From Aporrectodea caliginosa (taxonomy: Eukaryota > Annelida > Clitellata > Crassiclitellata > Lumbricidae): a stretch of DNA of 64,000 nt. The translations under genes and the position numbers were made by a program. Under the pieces are notes generated by a model that did no database searches, was not told the origin of the DNA, and saw only the letters and a program-made list of their open reading frames with translations. The stretch covers positions 127,001-191,000 of the forward strand of contig JACEVL010000284.1 in assembly GCA_020284085.1 (NCBI GenBank). The letters are read 5' to 3'. Shown piece by piece: positions 34,995 through 45,944 of the stretch. Positions within the stretch are counted from its first letter, which is position 1. Every line of letters starts with the position of its first letter.

Positions 34995-35530
34995 TTTGTG
35001 GAAAGTACATGTTACAACAGAACCTTGGAAACAGTACGAACTTCTTTCGTCGGTCCTGGGCCGAGTACAAAACCGGCTTCGGTGACACATCAGGCGACTT
35101 CTGGATCGGCAACGAACTCCTCTACGAACTGACATCTGTTTCCTGCACCTGCTCGGCCCAATTCTACGCATTAAACACCGTCGGGGTCTGGTACTTCCGA
35201 CAATACCAACAGTTCACGGTCGGGGACGAAACATCGACATTCTACAAGCTGACGGCGAAAGGCCCCGGGGGAAATGGTAGCGATTCGCTGAATCACCAGC
35301 TCAGCAAGTTCTTCTCCACGTACGATGTTGATAACGATTCTGACATCGCGAGAAACTGTGCTGATCTGATTGGGTCTGGATGGTGGTTTGGAGACGACAA
35401 CAATCCAGTCTTTTCATCCACCGACAGCTGTGGAAATACGAATCTCAACGCCAACTCGACTTTCTTTGCCTTCGGTGGTAATTCTGTTGAGACGCTGCAA
35501 AGAAGCGTCGCTTATATCACCTGCGTGTGA
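34995..35530 (+). CDS. Fibrinogen-like (FReD) domain exon with stop
   Basis: After TCTTTGCAG, a 178-residue frame enters in phase 1 and ends at TGA (35528-35530). Motifs in order: KYMLQQNLGNSTNFFRRSWA (the WTVxQRRxDGSxNFxRxW region, diverged), EYKTGFGDTSGDFWIGNELL (the YKxGFG...GEFWLGN hallmark), FSTYDVDNDSD (the DxDND calcium loop), NCADLIGSGWW, and SCGNTNLN. These mark a fibrinogen-related recognition domain that typically binds sugars or acetylated groups extracellularly. The usual N-terminal DC...YCDM part is absent, so the domain is slightly short or another exon supplies it. It probably ends the secreted PAN, Thr-linker, FReD protein. Confidence 0.85.
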
Positions 35531-35654
35531 AACTTAGATATATACCGACTGCTCTTACCTCTGTTTTTATCGGGTCTACTCAGCAACTGATGGTAACACC
35601 GAAACTATTATTAAAACAATAGTAGGCCTAGTCGTAGACTCTAAATTTCTGAAG

Positions 35655-35790
35655 CGCTACCTGAAAGGTAAGCTGTGTGAATGGTTTGAGCGCTCGACTT
35701 TGAAAGCGAGGAGTGCGGGTTCGACCCTCTCCCAGGGTGGTCGCTAAGTAGGGACCTTAACGTTTAGTTGCTCAGATACATCAATGTTCT
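35655..35790 (+). mobile_element. tRNA-derived SINE head
   Basis: GTGTGAATGGTTTGAGCGCTCGACTTTGAAAGCGAGGAGTGCGGGTTCGACCC has a good A-box/B-box spacing and a tRNA-like anticodon stem (CTCGACTTTGAAAGCGAG). The 3' side does not form an acceptor stem, and a SINE tail (GTTGCTCAGATACATC) follows. It is called a SINE rather than a tRNA gene. Confidence 0.55.
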
Positions 35791-35965
35791 GTCGAATTGC
35801 CTTGTGAGCACTTCTGACTTTTGAACATGAAGTACGCCTGTAACTTATTGTAAATTGCATCTGCTTATTGGCAAGTACAGAGCGAGAAAAACGCAGAGGG
35901 TCTGTAATAATACGGGTTGTGTTTATAGTTTTCATTTCAGACAACCAATGAAGGCAGCCTAGAAT

Positions 35966-37330
35966 TGATGAGTAAGTAAGTAAAAGTAAGTGTGTTCTTT
36001 ATTAAACGCTGGCAAACGCACGGCGCTGTACATACAAAGTTATACAAAGTTATCAAATAGTAGCGAAAAGTTAGTAAATAGTAAACTAAAAAACACTATA
36101 TGGCTTAGCTGTACAACATCCTAGCCAGGAAACCACGCCTGGTGAGGGAATCAAATCTAGAAAGAACACGGTTATGTGAGCGTGGGCGCAAATCGTGACC
36201 AGTATATAGGACAGGGGGTAATAGGTAATGAAGGATATGTCCGGGATTATTTAAGATATTTCTAAAAAGGTCTTGGTCGGCTTTTTTACAGAGTTCCTCA
36301 AAAGCGGGGAAAGATTTTGGTAGGAAGCCGAAGCGTACCAGCTTGCGGACCACAGCACTTAGAGAGTCACGTTCCTGTTTGCTGGTAAAGCCCCACCACA
36401 CTTGGGAACAATAAAGAATTCGGTTGACAGTGGTGGACCGGACCACATCATAGAGCCTGACTCCCAAGAGCCCATGCGAGATTAAAATACGATGGGCGTG
36501 GAGAGATTGCTTGGCCCGTACACAAATCTTTTGGATATGGGAGGAAAAACCGAGCTTTGCGGAAATCTCGATACCCAATATATTCAGGGATGTGACCCTT
36601 TTTATGCCACGTATAATTGGAGGACCTTGTTCAAGATTCACATTTGGTCTGGTCAAGATAATTTCGTTAGATTTAGAATGGTTTAGGTGGAGATTACATT
36701 TGCGAGCCCAGGCACTAATGTGTTCTAATTCTGCATCCGTGGTGGAAATATTTGAAGCCAAGATCAAAAGATAGCAATCATCAGCATATTTGAAGATATA
36801 ATTGAAGCTGTGGAGAGGTCTAAGACCAGAGATGGCCACTAAGAAGTTTACTGGGCCCATGCGAGAACCCTGTATTATACTAGCATTGATGTGAGCCAAG
36901 GAAGAGATCACGCCGCGGAACTTGGTGCAATGACTACGATTGCTCAAGAGGAGAGAATCCAGTTGAAGATATTAACAGGTATAGGTAGAGAGGCCAGTTG
37001 ATCGGCCAAGTAAGAGTGCCTGACTGTATCAAAGGCCTTGGAGAAATCTAGAGAAATAAGGCGGACATAAGGTTCAGATTTAAGCGAGTTAAGAATACAG
37101 TCAGTGATGGCTATGAGTGCAGCAGAGGTAGAACCAGAAGGCCTGAAGGCGAATTGGTCAGCAAAGGGACGGTTCTCAACATGATTAGTGAGGATAGGAT
37201 AGATGTACACTTGTACAGGCGCACTAGTAGGAGTAGGAGCCATGAATTTGAAAAATATCGAACCGGGTTATTAGGACTACATAGGCGCGTGATCGCCGGT
37301 GGAAAAGTGTGCCACCTACATGTGGCCCAA
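35966..37330 (-). mobile_element. LINE (RT domain, 5'-truncated, frameshifted)
   Basis: On the minus strand: a degenerate start (about 37330-37200), YIYPILTNHVENRPFADQFA, FRPSGSTSAALIAITDCILN, LISLDFSKAFDTVRHSYLAD (catalytic Asp), NASIIQGSRMGPVNFLVAIS, YIFKYADDCYLLI (catalytic Asp pair), and CNLHLNHSKSNEIIL. The C terminus ends DSLTRRGFLARMLYS. At least two frame breaks (near 36945 and 37240) disable it. The 3' end is GTACAGCGCCGTGCGTTTGCCAGCG and an AGTA-type tail at about 35970-35990. Its empty 3' relatives occur at 12825 and 40810. Confidence 0.85.
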
Positions 37331-37629
37331 TTCAGCCCTTCATACTTTAGGTGTCGGCATATCAGTACCAATATAGGTTGGAGGGTTAGAAATGTGCCCT
37401 GCCATTTAACTACTGTAGTTATATGTAATATGTGCACATTAGCTGAATGAACTTTGAATCTTTTGGCCACGTTTCTGCTGAGTTAGTGTAGATATTCTTC
37501 ACTAAATGTGGCGCCTTTTAAGTACCGCTGCACTCGCTAAACTAAGCGATTCTAAAACATTAGAACAACGGGTTTTGTTTGAGGCAATGATGCTCAGATA
37601 ACTGGAAACATCGGAGTGTACAATAGTCT
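37331..37629. other. Unassigned
   Basis: No exon or element was recognised between the LINE and the SINE that borders the inverted duplication. Confidence 0.4.
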
Positions 37630-37765
37630 AGTGGTTATCGTGATGGACTGTCAGCCAAGAGTCGGAGATTCAAACCCACCAGGGCGGAAATGTGCTTCGA
37701 GATTTCTGTTTCACCTGCGTCCACTAACCATCTAAGCTATAATGAGTACACTGGCTGCATACTGA
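37630..37765 (+). mobile_element. tRNA-derived SINE at the left breakpoint
   Basis: TAGTGGTTATCGTGATGG (A box) and GGAGATTCAAACCC (a B box variant) precede the SINE body GATTTCTGTTTCACCTGCGTCC...AGCTATAATGAGTACACTGG. Homology between the duplication arms starts at the next bases (37766), so this SINE touches the breakpoint. Confidence 0.65.
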
Positions 37766-39284
37766 TGTTAGATAAGACTATGTGGAAACCTAATAGTCTA
37801 TTGTTCAACAGAAATCTGTTCCACTAGCAATTTTTGTTGGGAATACTAGGTAGCGGGACTTGTTCCTTTTGGAGTGTTTCATTACGAGCTCAACCGGCAA
37901 TAGCCTCACCTGTGTGATACTACAGTTTTGTTTCTTTCTCTTGGTTGTCTGTAATAGAAATATGCATAATATTATTTGTTTAATAAGAAGCGAGTTGACA
38001 CACCGCAACCCGGTAAAAAAAAGTCAATAGATGATGTAAGAGATAAAATATATATGAAAACTTGGGATCGCAGTTAATGTTAGAAAAAACTATCAGTTGC
38101 TCTTTAAGGGATATCCAGACGACCGTCTGTGGAAGATGCGATGGATAGAGTTCTTATCGTTCTTGGGTGGTAACTCGAGTTCGAGAATTGGGAGAGCGGG
38201 ACTGTATCGGCGTTGGATGGAAAGCGTGAACAGGGAAATAATAAAAAAATAAATAAATACATAATTAATTATAGTAATGGTAAAGACCTCAAGGATCTGA
38301 GGGCTGTATCAAATGAACTGCATACTGAAAATGTAAAATTCACTTTTGTCTAGGATACTTCCATAGCAAAAATGTACTTTTAAAGCACTGAGTGTTTCGC
38401 AGTTAACATGCTTAAAATGTCACTTTTAACGTGTCCAACGTCTCCCTTTTAAGCTCATTGCAGGTCCACAACAATCAATCAATCCATCCATCAATCAATC
38501 AATATACTTTATTGATAACCATAATTATAGAAGCACATAGTTTATACAGTCGTGTACAATAGTATCAATTTGTAGACCGAAAGGAACATAAGGTTCCGCT
38601 AACAGGTTCGCCCTATAGATATAGTAACATCAATCATTAATCAATTCGAACATTTGATTGGTCATCACATGATGCAGTATGTCTTCAATCAATCCATAGC
38701 TTTGGTGTCCATAGTTGATCATATAAGTCTCTTCAAAAAAATATTGTAGTCAGCAATAAGTTGAACGCAAAGTAAACCCGAAACATAGTAATACAAAAGT
38801 ACATGGACAAAACCATTTAGTAACTTTAAACAAGTGTATTACGAAAATGGATTTTAAATTTATTTTTGAACTGATTGACTGTAGGTATACTAGTAAGTTC
38901 AATGGGCCAGGAGTTCCAGAACTGTTACAGTGGTTCACATATTCGAATACCATGCTGCCTAATAGTTGTGTGCACATTTCGTTGATTGTAGTTTTTTGAG
39001 AGCGTGTATTAGTGGTCATGAACATCTGAGTCTTTACTAAACCAGTAGTAAAGATTTGCAGATATTTGATGCGAATGAACTTGTACATAAACACTCCTAC
39101 TTACAGTTTATTAATGCATTCAAAAGGCAATATTTCCAAGTTATGGAGAGAAGGTTTGCTGTCAGCTCTATATGGTGCATTATCTTTAGATACAATACAA
39201 TACAATTACATAATTATTATTCTCATGATTCGCTTCTGTAAGGTTGTCAAAATGGTTAAGCGGGTACAATCATCTGCAAACTCT

Positions 39285-39538
39285 CTAAGCTTCAAATTCA
39301 GACTTTTTGTCTGCATGTGAGGAGCTTCTAATGGAAGACGACCTTGATAGCTGTTCCTCGAACTTGCTATACGGTCCGTCGTGTGTTTCCATTGAACCCA
39401 GCTGCTTTGGGGCTGAAGGTCGTGATTTTCTTCGGACAACGGAATACATGACCATTCCAACTCCAACCATCAATATCGTTCCGAACATCGTACCGAGAAT
39501 GACACCCGCTAATTCACCCGATGTGAAGTATGTTCCAG
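39285..39538 (-). pseudogene. Left copy exon E: transmembrane helix and tail
   Basis: The frame reads TSGELAGVILGTMFGTILMV (helix), YSVVRRKSRPSAPK and DGPYSKFEEQL, with stop at 39285. It differs from the right copy mainly around the helix start (AGTYFTSG against AGICLTSG) and end (GMVMYS against GLATYS). The open frame is intact, but it lies downstream of the nonsense codon in exon C. Confidence 0.85.
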
Positions 39539-39747
39539 CTACGCACAAACATCAAGAACAAATAACTATACCTGCTGTTTGTGTGCTATCTTTCAATACA
39601 GGCCGTTTAATCAAAGTATGTCTGGTTACAATGCATTCATGTATTATAGGCTTATAATTGCTCTTGCCACAATGTTTTCAGCACAACGTCTATTATTTAA
39701 GATGCGCTCATACTAATATATAGGGCTAATGACTAAACGATACTTAC

Positions 39748-39807
39748 AGTCTGAAGATTCCGGTTCTATCGACATGGCTCTTGGTATTCTTTGTAGAATT
39801 AAATTTC
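39748..39807 (-). pseudogene. Left copy exon D: linker (single copy)
   Basis: A 60-bp exon between TTTGTAG and GTAAGT on the minus strand, with AMSIEPESSD near its end. It corresponds to the 51-bp exon that occurs twice in the right arm (AMSKEPDSSN). The length difference is a multiple of three. Confidence 0.7.
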
Positions 39808-40499
39808 CTACAAACAGAAGTTAGGCACAACGTTATTCAAGTGAGCAGTTAAGGTCTACTGAAATTATAGGTCTACTCTCTAGAAACAAAGCTTGAAGGC
39901 CCTAAGTCTCGCATAATATGTACACTTTACATCTACATGCAATCATACATACACGAGTCATGTAAACGTATTCGTCATCTAAGATGACTCCAGATGAACC
40001 TATGAAAACAGCTTAGCTCATGAGTAGCATACACACTTTATGTAAAAAGCATGTAGATGTGAACGTCATATTAGGGTCTGAAACACTCTATTAATTTTTA
40101 CATAAATTCTGTAGGCTACTAAAAAGGTTTCAGATTAAGTTAAGCGTTATTTCCAAATGCGGTGCATTCTATGACTAAGCTAACGATGAGCGTAACCATG
40201 TTCTGCGGACATTGTTTTTATCTTCATATTTTCACCCAGACCGATTGATAACAGGGGAAACGGGCCAATAGTCGACCGTGGACGATCGTGGTACTGGTCA
40301 TGGAAGGTTTTCCTGCATGTGAGCGTCATTCGCCTGCGGATTAAGTTCTCGGTCTTTTTAAACTCCATAGCGTCATGTAATATATCTTTTATCTATGTTA
40401 TATAATTGCACGGTGCTAGCGAATGGTTCTCAAATGAACACTTACATATAATTTATAGACATACGATGTCATACGTACATGCATACACAAATACTCTGT

Positions 40500-41195
40500 T
40501 TTACTTTGGTTCTAATTTATGTGCTCTATGATGACGATGATGATGCTTAATGTATAAAATGTCTAATGTTTAGTACTAAAACTATTCGGATTCAGCTTTT
40601 TTGGTATAATTTAATCTGGATCTGTGTGACACTAAACGTTGACTGAAATGTTAACCAGGTACTAGGGGCCAGGGTGGTATAAGCTTTTAGCTTTTTCCTG
40701 GCTTCCTGTTGCGCAGTGACTGATCTGTTTCTGTCATGATGTGTACAGTAATCTGTTCTGTTTTCTGACGCAATAAATAAAAAAATAAAAAAATAAAAAA
40801 ATAATAAAAATAAAAGTAAGTAAGTATATTCTTTATTAACCAATTGCTAATCGCACTTTGGTATACAGACATCTACACAGTTAAAAAATAAATAGCATTC
40901 TGACAATAAACGTTTTTCGCATCACATTGGTTAGTAAGTAAGTAACTGAGAATATCCCTTAATAAAGCAATTGCCAACCGCACGTTGGTATAATACATAC
41001 ATATCATTTTGCATACACACATACCTGTTAATACATACTTACACATACCGATAGCATTCACACGTAAATGCATACATACACAAGTATATAAATGTATACA
41101 TACATAAATGCAAGCTTGTATGACTGCACAAAGACACATAATTATGTATGGCGCCAACTATTGTTGGCCTAAATACGATATTGAAATTGATTTTA
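40500..41195. repeat. Left-arm intron with LINE 3' ends and CATA/AAAT repeats
   Basis: GGGGCCAGGGTGGTATAAGCTTTTAGC at 40669-40695 followed by CAATAAATAAAAAAATAAAA looks like a LINE 3' end. Two blocks, TTCTTTATTAACCAATTGCTAATCGCAC (40831) and CTTAATAAAGCAATTGCCAACCGCACG (40958), are tandem relatives of one another. The right arm has only part of this. Confidence 0.5.
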
Positions 41196-41207
41196 AAAAT
41201 TGCTAAC

Positions 41208-41381
41208 CTCTTTCAACTTGACAGATGTAGGCGTTACGGATCGTTTAACAGTGTACGTCATTCCATTCTCCATTGTCGTTGAGCATTTGCCCGCAGTATT
41301 CATCACCTCTGTTATTCGGTTCTCCCGGGGCCCAATTGGTGAAGTTCAGCTCAGTGTTGTCTACCCAACGGAACTCCGTTT
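41208..41381 (-). pseudogene. Left copy exon C: CTLD3 second half with nonsense codon
   Basis: 174 bp, the same length as the right exon. It keeps FRWVDNTELNFTNWAPGEPN and NGEWNDVHC (EPN and WND calcium-site motifs). The next codon is TAA instead of GAA, followed by TIRNAYICQVER in frame. The last conserved cysteine of the domain falls after the stop, as do the linker, helix and tail. Confidence 0.9.
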
Positions 41382-42454
41382 CTGTAACATTAAGCTCACG
41401 TTAAGTTAGTCGATGGTTGCGTCTAAGCACAGCTTTTTCAAATTTACATTCCTTTGCACAGAACAAGTCGAGACGGGAAGCCGCAGCGACTACATAACAT
41501 ACTAAGGACATCGAAGAAGACGAGATCATGGTTTAGTCCTTCAGGTTCACATAGGCCAACATGTCAAACTTTTTAAACACATATTACGATTCGCTTGATT
41601 AAGATAAAACTTAGGAAAGAATTCCTACCGCTAACAAAGGCAGTGCTCGTAAATAAGCTGGTGCCCTGCACCTAGATTTAGAGTAGTAGTTTAGAAATTT
41701 GGACTTTACGATCACGAATACGATAAAGGCTGCGAAGTAAACGTGCAGTTTGAAAACGTCTACTGACCAAAGTCTCTATAATAACCTTCACTTGCGTAAC
41801 CACCACAATTCCGCTGTCAGGGATAGAATGCTAGAGAACCAGTTTAAAGTGGCAATGACAATGGTAATTGCAGATTTTTATAGCGCCACTTCAAGTGAGA
41901 TACAACACAATAAAACCATGATCGAGCAAAATGGTCTTCAGGCGATTGCTAAATGATGCTAGGATTGAACCAGAGGAAGTAGACGAACCAATCTGTTTTT
42001 ATTCTTATCACATTCTGCCTTTATAAGTCTGGGGGTTTCTATAGCAAAAACCAGTGGGTGAGAGTATAAGAAAAGACACCGTATCAATAACGGCAGAATA
42101 CAGACTGAAACATAAAGTACATGTATTATACATGTAGGTCAACTGGAACAAGTAGGCCGAGGAGGGCACTGGGCAAAGTGTACCAATAAAGGTCAATATA
42201 CTGGACTCCATGCACAGCTCTTGAACTAGAATAAATTGCGTCGTCACTATCTGCGAGCGTTCTTCTGTGTCATTTGTAACCTAAACAGCCACTTCACTTG
42301 TGCTTGTAGTGACAACTCAACAACGGTATCAGAATATCTAACGATTATTATCCATCTGCTTTGCGCCGAGTTCATAATTAATAATAATTTTCTAATCTCT
42401 AGTCTAGCCCAATGCTATCGCATTCGAAGTTTATTTATCTTGAGTGTCGCATAC

Positions 42455-42724
42455 CTGCGTTTGGTCTCGTGAGACCAATCCATATAGGAACCCAGGATGG
42501 CGATTGCTGTAAGACCATTTTCATCAAGAAGAGGTTCGTATTGGCATCTGGGATGGTCACTAGATCCGCAGCACTCCCTGCCAAGCTGACGCAAGCATTC
42601 CGTGCTTCGTTGAAGGTCAAAGTCTGGGTGAGCCTCATGTAGAAGCAGTTAGTTCCATAAGTCTCCCAGCCACATTCTTTTGGACAAGGGGGTCCAGGCG
42701 GAATGGTTGGGGCGGTAGGATTCA
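42455..42724 (-). pseudogene. Left copy exon B: CTLD3 first half
   Basis: 270 bp, open. It codes the Pro/Thr linker VNPTAPTIPPGPP and the CTLD start ECGWETYGTNCFYMRLTQTL to IWIGLTRPNA. There are about seven residue changes against the right copy, including loss of the second Tyr in YGAYC (here YGTNC). Confidence 0.85.
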
Positions 42725-42950
42725 CTGAAAACAGTTCATACATTCATCTTTATCAAAGTCAAAGCCATCCATTTCCTATGTCGACTTTAACATCACGAGT
42801 TGACATCTGCTTTTTAACGGTAGCAGACACCGTTAGAGCAACGCAATAACGCGGTTATCTAACGATTATTTAGACACCAACATCAGCTACTACGCACACA
42901 CAGCCACTAGTAATTCAACTGAAATCCATGCATTTGGCATACTGTATATT

Positions 42951-43105
42951 GACTTACTTGACTTACTTACTTGACTTATAGCCTTGGCGATGCTCTCGCA
43001 CGCATAAGCCGCTCGTTTATGGAAGACCTCCATCCCTCTCTGTTGTATGCCCGATGCGTAGCCTCCTGAACCGACCAGCCCATTTCTCCACAGTCCTCCT
43101 TTATC
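42951..43105. mobile_element. 155-bp insertion specific to the left arm
   Basis: Flanked by ATATT at 42946-42950 and 43106-43110. The right arm has the uninterrupted site (TGCAGTGCAATATACAGTATG). The insert starts with ACTT repeats and contains GCCTTGGCGATGCTCTCGCACGC. The tail and target duplication suggest a 5'-truncated LINE or SINE. Confidence 0.65.
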
Positions 43106-43243
43106 ATATTACACTGCATCAAAAATGTGGCTCAGGTATGCCATAATGCTTATTGGCACCAAACGTGACATTGTTCTTAGGGGATTGCTGGTTGATCACT
43201 GTATAGTTTTTGTGCAGGTATATACATTATAACAGGTGTATAC

Positions 43244-43423
43244 CTTTTGGTGCTTTGCAGACATATTGTCTGGATTCATAGCACTGATGATCGTTCCACA
43301 TTCCAGGCCACAATGACACGTACATTTCCACGCACAGTAGCGTCCCGTTCTCGTGACTTGGTTCTCCGGGGGCCCAACGAGAGTACTGCAGTGCAGTACC
43401 ATCAGACCACTCGTGCGGCGAAC
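43244..43423 (-). pseudogene. Left copy exon A: CTLD2 second half, EPN lost
   Basis: 180 bp, open, with GSPHEWSDGTALQYSRWAPG then EPSHENG and GMWNDHQC. The right copy has EPNHENG. The Asn of EPN is a direct calcium/sugar ligand in mannose-type lectin domains, so this change would be expected to weaken sugar binding. Confidence 0.85.
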
Positions 43424-43494
43424 CTGTGAGAGTTAAAAAAGCCACAAATCTCTCTCGGCTTTATCCTGTACAAAATATGTAACTATTTGATTTT

Positions 43495-43690
43495 AAGCGT
43501 TGACTCACCATTAATTGATTCACTGTCAGTTCATTAACTGATTCATGAATTAAACCGCCTGATTCATTGTTTAGCTGACTGACCTATCGAGTGATTGATA
43601 GACTGACTCATTTCTTCATTCATTCATTCACTCATTCGTTTATTCATTTATTCAGTCATTTGTTGATTTATTGTTCAAGACAAGACTTCA
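43495..43690. repeat. Degenerate ATTC/GTCA-type tetranucleotide repeat
   Basis: TTCATTCATTCACTCATTCG and GACTGATTCATT-like words. The matching tract in the right arm is at 48330-48500. It lies in the intron before exon A in both arms. Confidence 0.65.
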
Positions 43691-44492
43691 AATACCATTG
43701 CTATGCAACAGAAAAGTCGAGAAGGTTAAGTTTAATTTGGCCTCCTGCTAAAATGTAAGTGATTGCAATGACAAATAATATAATCGTGTATGGTTAAGAT
43801 CTTTTGACGTTAATTATTGAATATAACGATAATTGAAGCGTTCCGTTCAATAACTAGGTATAACGACATACCTGTTTATTGGAATAAAAAGTATACCAGC
43901 GTTCTTGGAATATAGGCCTAGTATTTTATTTACCCTGCAAAAATTTGGTGTAGATCTGATTATTTCGGGATAGCAATGTTTGAATATAACATCATGTCAG
44001 CATAATTATGGTATTGTGTAGGCTAGTCAGCATTATCCTAGATTGCCTTATTAAGTAATATTAAATTTATTCATTCATCCATCCATCCATCCGTCAGTCA
44101 GTCAGTCAGTTAATTCGCTTGCCTGTACTATTACATGATATACATCCCTTTGCATTTTAATTGGCATTCTATCATTCAGATGAAAATATGGTAGAGTATG
44201 TAAGTGGGATCGAACTTACGTAGTTTGGATTTAATGTAATGTTACTCTTCGAAATTAAATCTAGCAAAAATCAGAGAGACAATGGACCCAAGTTCCAAGT
44301 TCAGATGCTGCGTCCCCACAGTGCTGGTAATTTAATGTCAAGGGACCGTTATAGTAATGTAGGCCTAGAGTGCATTGAGTTACTTGAATCGAAAATAACA
44401 TCGGGTGGTTTTGTAATCCTAATAGTACTAATTATAGATAAGATCTACGGTACTACAGTTGATGCGTTCTTTTGCGTTTAACTTATTTACAG

Positions 44493-44731
44493 ATGCGAAT
44501 TCTATCATTGAGACCCCACCGACGACTCCAACCCACAGCTGTCAAACTGACTATTACAACTACGGTGGCATCTGCTATCGAAAGATTACATCTGGCAGCA
44601 GTTGGTCTTCTGCATTGGCCACATGTGAGGCAGATGGAGCCACTTTAGCTACGATTCACAGCGAGGCAGAAAACGCGGCACTCTACGTGTTCGCAAGTGA
44701 TATTGCACCATTTTGGATCGGATACCACATG
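44493..44731 (+). CDS. Lectin gene: CTLD1 first half
   Basis: Bounded by TTATTTACAG and CACATG/GTAATT, entering in phase 1 and leaving in phase 0. A Thr/Pro linker (ETPPTTPTHS) precedes CQTDYYNYGGICYRKITSGS, then SALATCEADGATLATIHSEA ending FWIGYHM. Cys, Tyr, the LATIHS loop and WIG are standard landmarks of a C-type lectin-like domain. The phase-1 start needs an upstream exon, and no signal peptide was found nearby. The PAN and Thr-linker exons at 12440 and 31933 would be phase-compatible but are far away and lie across another gene's stop-containing exon. Confidence 0.88.
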
Positions 44732-44999
44732 GTAATTTGGTTTAATCTTGAATATAAATTAATACGAGTAAAGTTTTGCTATTGATTATAATTCATAGAC
44801 ATGGAATTTATTGTGATATACGTAATATTTAGTGGACAGATGACTCTGAGTGGATAATCCAAACGTAGGGCAGAAATAAGAATAATGTGTCTTAGAAGAT
44901 TTAGGGAGTTGCATACTATAGGGGTTCGATTTGATTTAAGCTAGAATTAGGGTAGTCTATTGTTATTGCTTATGCTATTCTTCTTCGTCTTTTTCTCTT

Positions 45000-45400
45000 C
45001 CGTTAGGTGTGCGCCGACGATGAGGCTTTTACAAGATGGCTCCATTTCAGAGCATTTCTGTCTCTGATAGTATTCACGGCCGTTCTCACGTCCTACAATA
45101 TCTTGTCTCACGCTTTCCATCAATGTCTTTGTTTGTGTCCCTCAACTCCGTCTTCCCTCCATGTGACAATATAATATATCGTCCAATCTGACTACATGAC
45201 CGAACTATATCAGTCATCTTCTTCTGATCTTGTCTACCAGTGTTTCCCTCTGCCCCAACTCCTTCCGGATTACCTCATTACGAATCCTGTCTCGTCTGGT
45301 CCTACCCGCTATTTTTCTTAACCAGCTCATTTCACCACTAGATTGCTCCTTTCGTCCTCTCCGTAAGCACCAACACTCGATGGTCAACAGCGTGTGATAT
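45000..45400 (-). pseudogene. LINE C-terminal fragment (RTE/Jockey-like), intronic
   Basis: The minus strand reads MSWLRKIAGRTRRDRIRNEV, IRKELGQRETLVDKIRRR, FGHVVRLDD and TKTLMESVRQDIVG. A stop and a frame change lie between them. This is the tail region after the RT domain of an RTE/Jockey-like LINE. A shorter relative is at 17195-17385. It sits inside the intron between the two halves of CTLD1. Confidence 0.65.
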
Positions 45401-45544
45401 TGACGATCGTTAAAACTTCGTGCTTAGAATCTTATACTATAAAAATTACCAAGCGTGATTAAGCCATTCTCGAGATGGATAAAATGGTCATAGCAATTGG
45501 ACATTAAATTTTGAGGATGAAATTGGCTGTTGTGGTTGTTGAAG

Positions 45545-45716
45545 AATGACAACGACGAATGGGTTTGGACGGATGGTTGGCCAGACATTTACAGTAACTG
45601 GAATGCAGGAGAAGAACCAGGAACAGGAGGAGGATGCGCTTCTTTTAAGGATAATGGAAACTGGAAGGATGATGAATGCAACAACACTCTGCCGGCCATA
45701 TGCATGATCTCCACTG
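45545..45716 (+). CDS. Lectin gene: CTLD1 second half
   Basis: After GTTGAAG in phase 0 the frame reads NDNDEWVWTDGWPDIYSNWN, AGEEPGTGGGC, NGNWKDDEC and LPAICM, ending at ACTG/GTATGT in phase 1. The fold landmarks (W-TDG-W, C, C) are present. The calcium/sugar motif is EPG rather than EPN/QPD, and WND is WKD, so this first domain probably does not bind mannose in the classic way. It may bind another ligand or play a structural part. Confidence 0.88.
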
Positions 45717-45944
45717 GTATGTCGAATACACATCTGAATGTGACCCAATTAGATTACATTTTAAAGTAATTGAAAATTACTTAAATTTAATTACGTTTGC
45801 TCTTAGCTAGCCTGACTATCTGACGTGAACGAGCGCTTTGAAACTGTTAATATCGAAATTTTGCTTGCGATTTTTATAAACATCACATTGGGGTAGCATC
45901 TCCCAACGTTGCCTCTATAAACTGTTGTGTAAAGTTTTGCTTAA

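Larger units (their letters stand above)
39285..43423 (-). pseudogene. Inverted, 5'-truncated copy of the three-lectin-domain membrane gene
   Basis: Minus-strand exons, in transcript order: A 43423-43244, B 42724-42455, C 41381-41208, D 39807-39748, E 39538-39285. All junctions keep the phase-1 pattern and GT-AG signals of the + strand gene. The exons for CTLD1 and the first half of CTLD2 lie only in the spacer, on the opposite strand, so this copy starts in the middle of CTLD2 with no signal peptide. In exon A the calcium-site EPN has become EPS. In exon C a TAA (41247-41245) replaces a Glu codon. It could be transcribed, but it cannot make a complete receptor. Splice sites are intact, so decay is recent relative to the duplication. 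Confidence 0.85.
37766..44040. repeat. Left arm of a large inverted duplication
   Basis: This is the reverse-complement partner of 47969-56778. Matches run through the whole arm in order: TGTTAGATAAGACTATGTGG (outer end), AAGAACGATAAGAACTCTAT-type blocks, LINE-derived 3' sequence, lectin-gene exons E, D, C, B and A, a tetranucleotide-rich intron, and TCAGCATAATTATGGTATTG/AGGCTAGTCAGCA (inner end). It carries a 5'-truncated copy of the lectin gene on the minus strand. Confidence 0.9.

Noticed and set aside
35655..35745. Possible tRNA gene
   Set aside because: A and B boxes and an anticodon-like stem are present, but the acceptor stem does not pair and a SINE tail follows. The same applies to 2590, 13030, 17100 and 37640.
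39206..39657. Open frames overlapping exon E of the left lectin copy in other frames and on the other strand
   Set aside because: They are shadows of the conserved coding frame; the right arm shows the same shadows (53888-54237).
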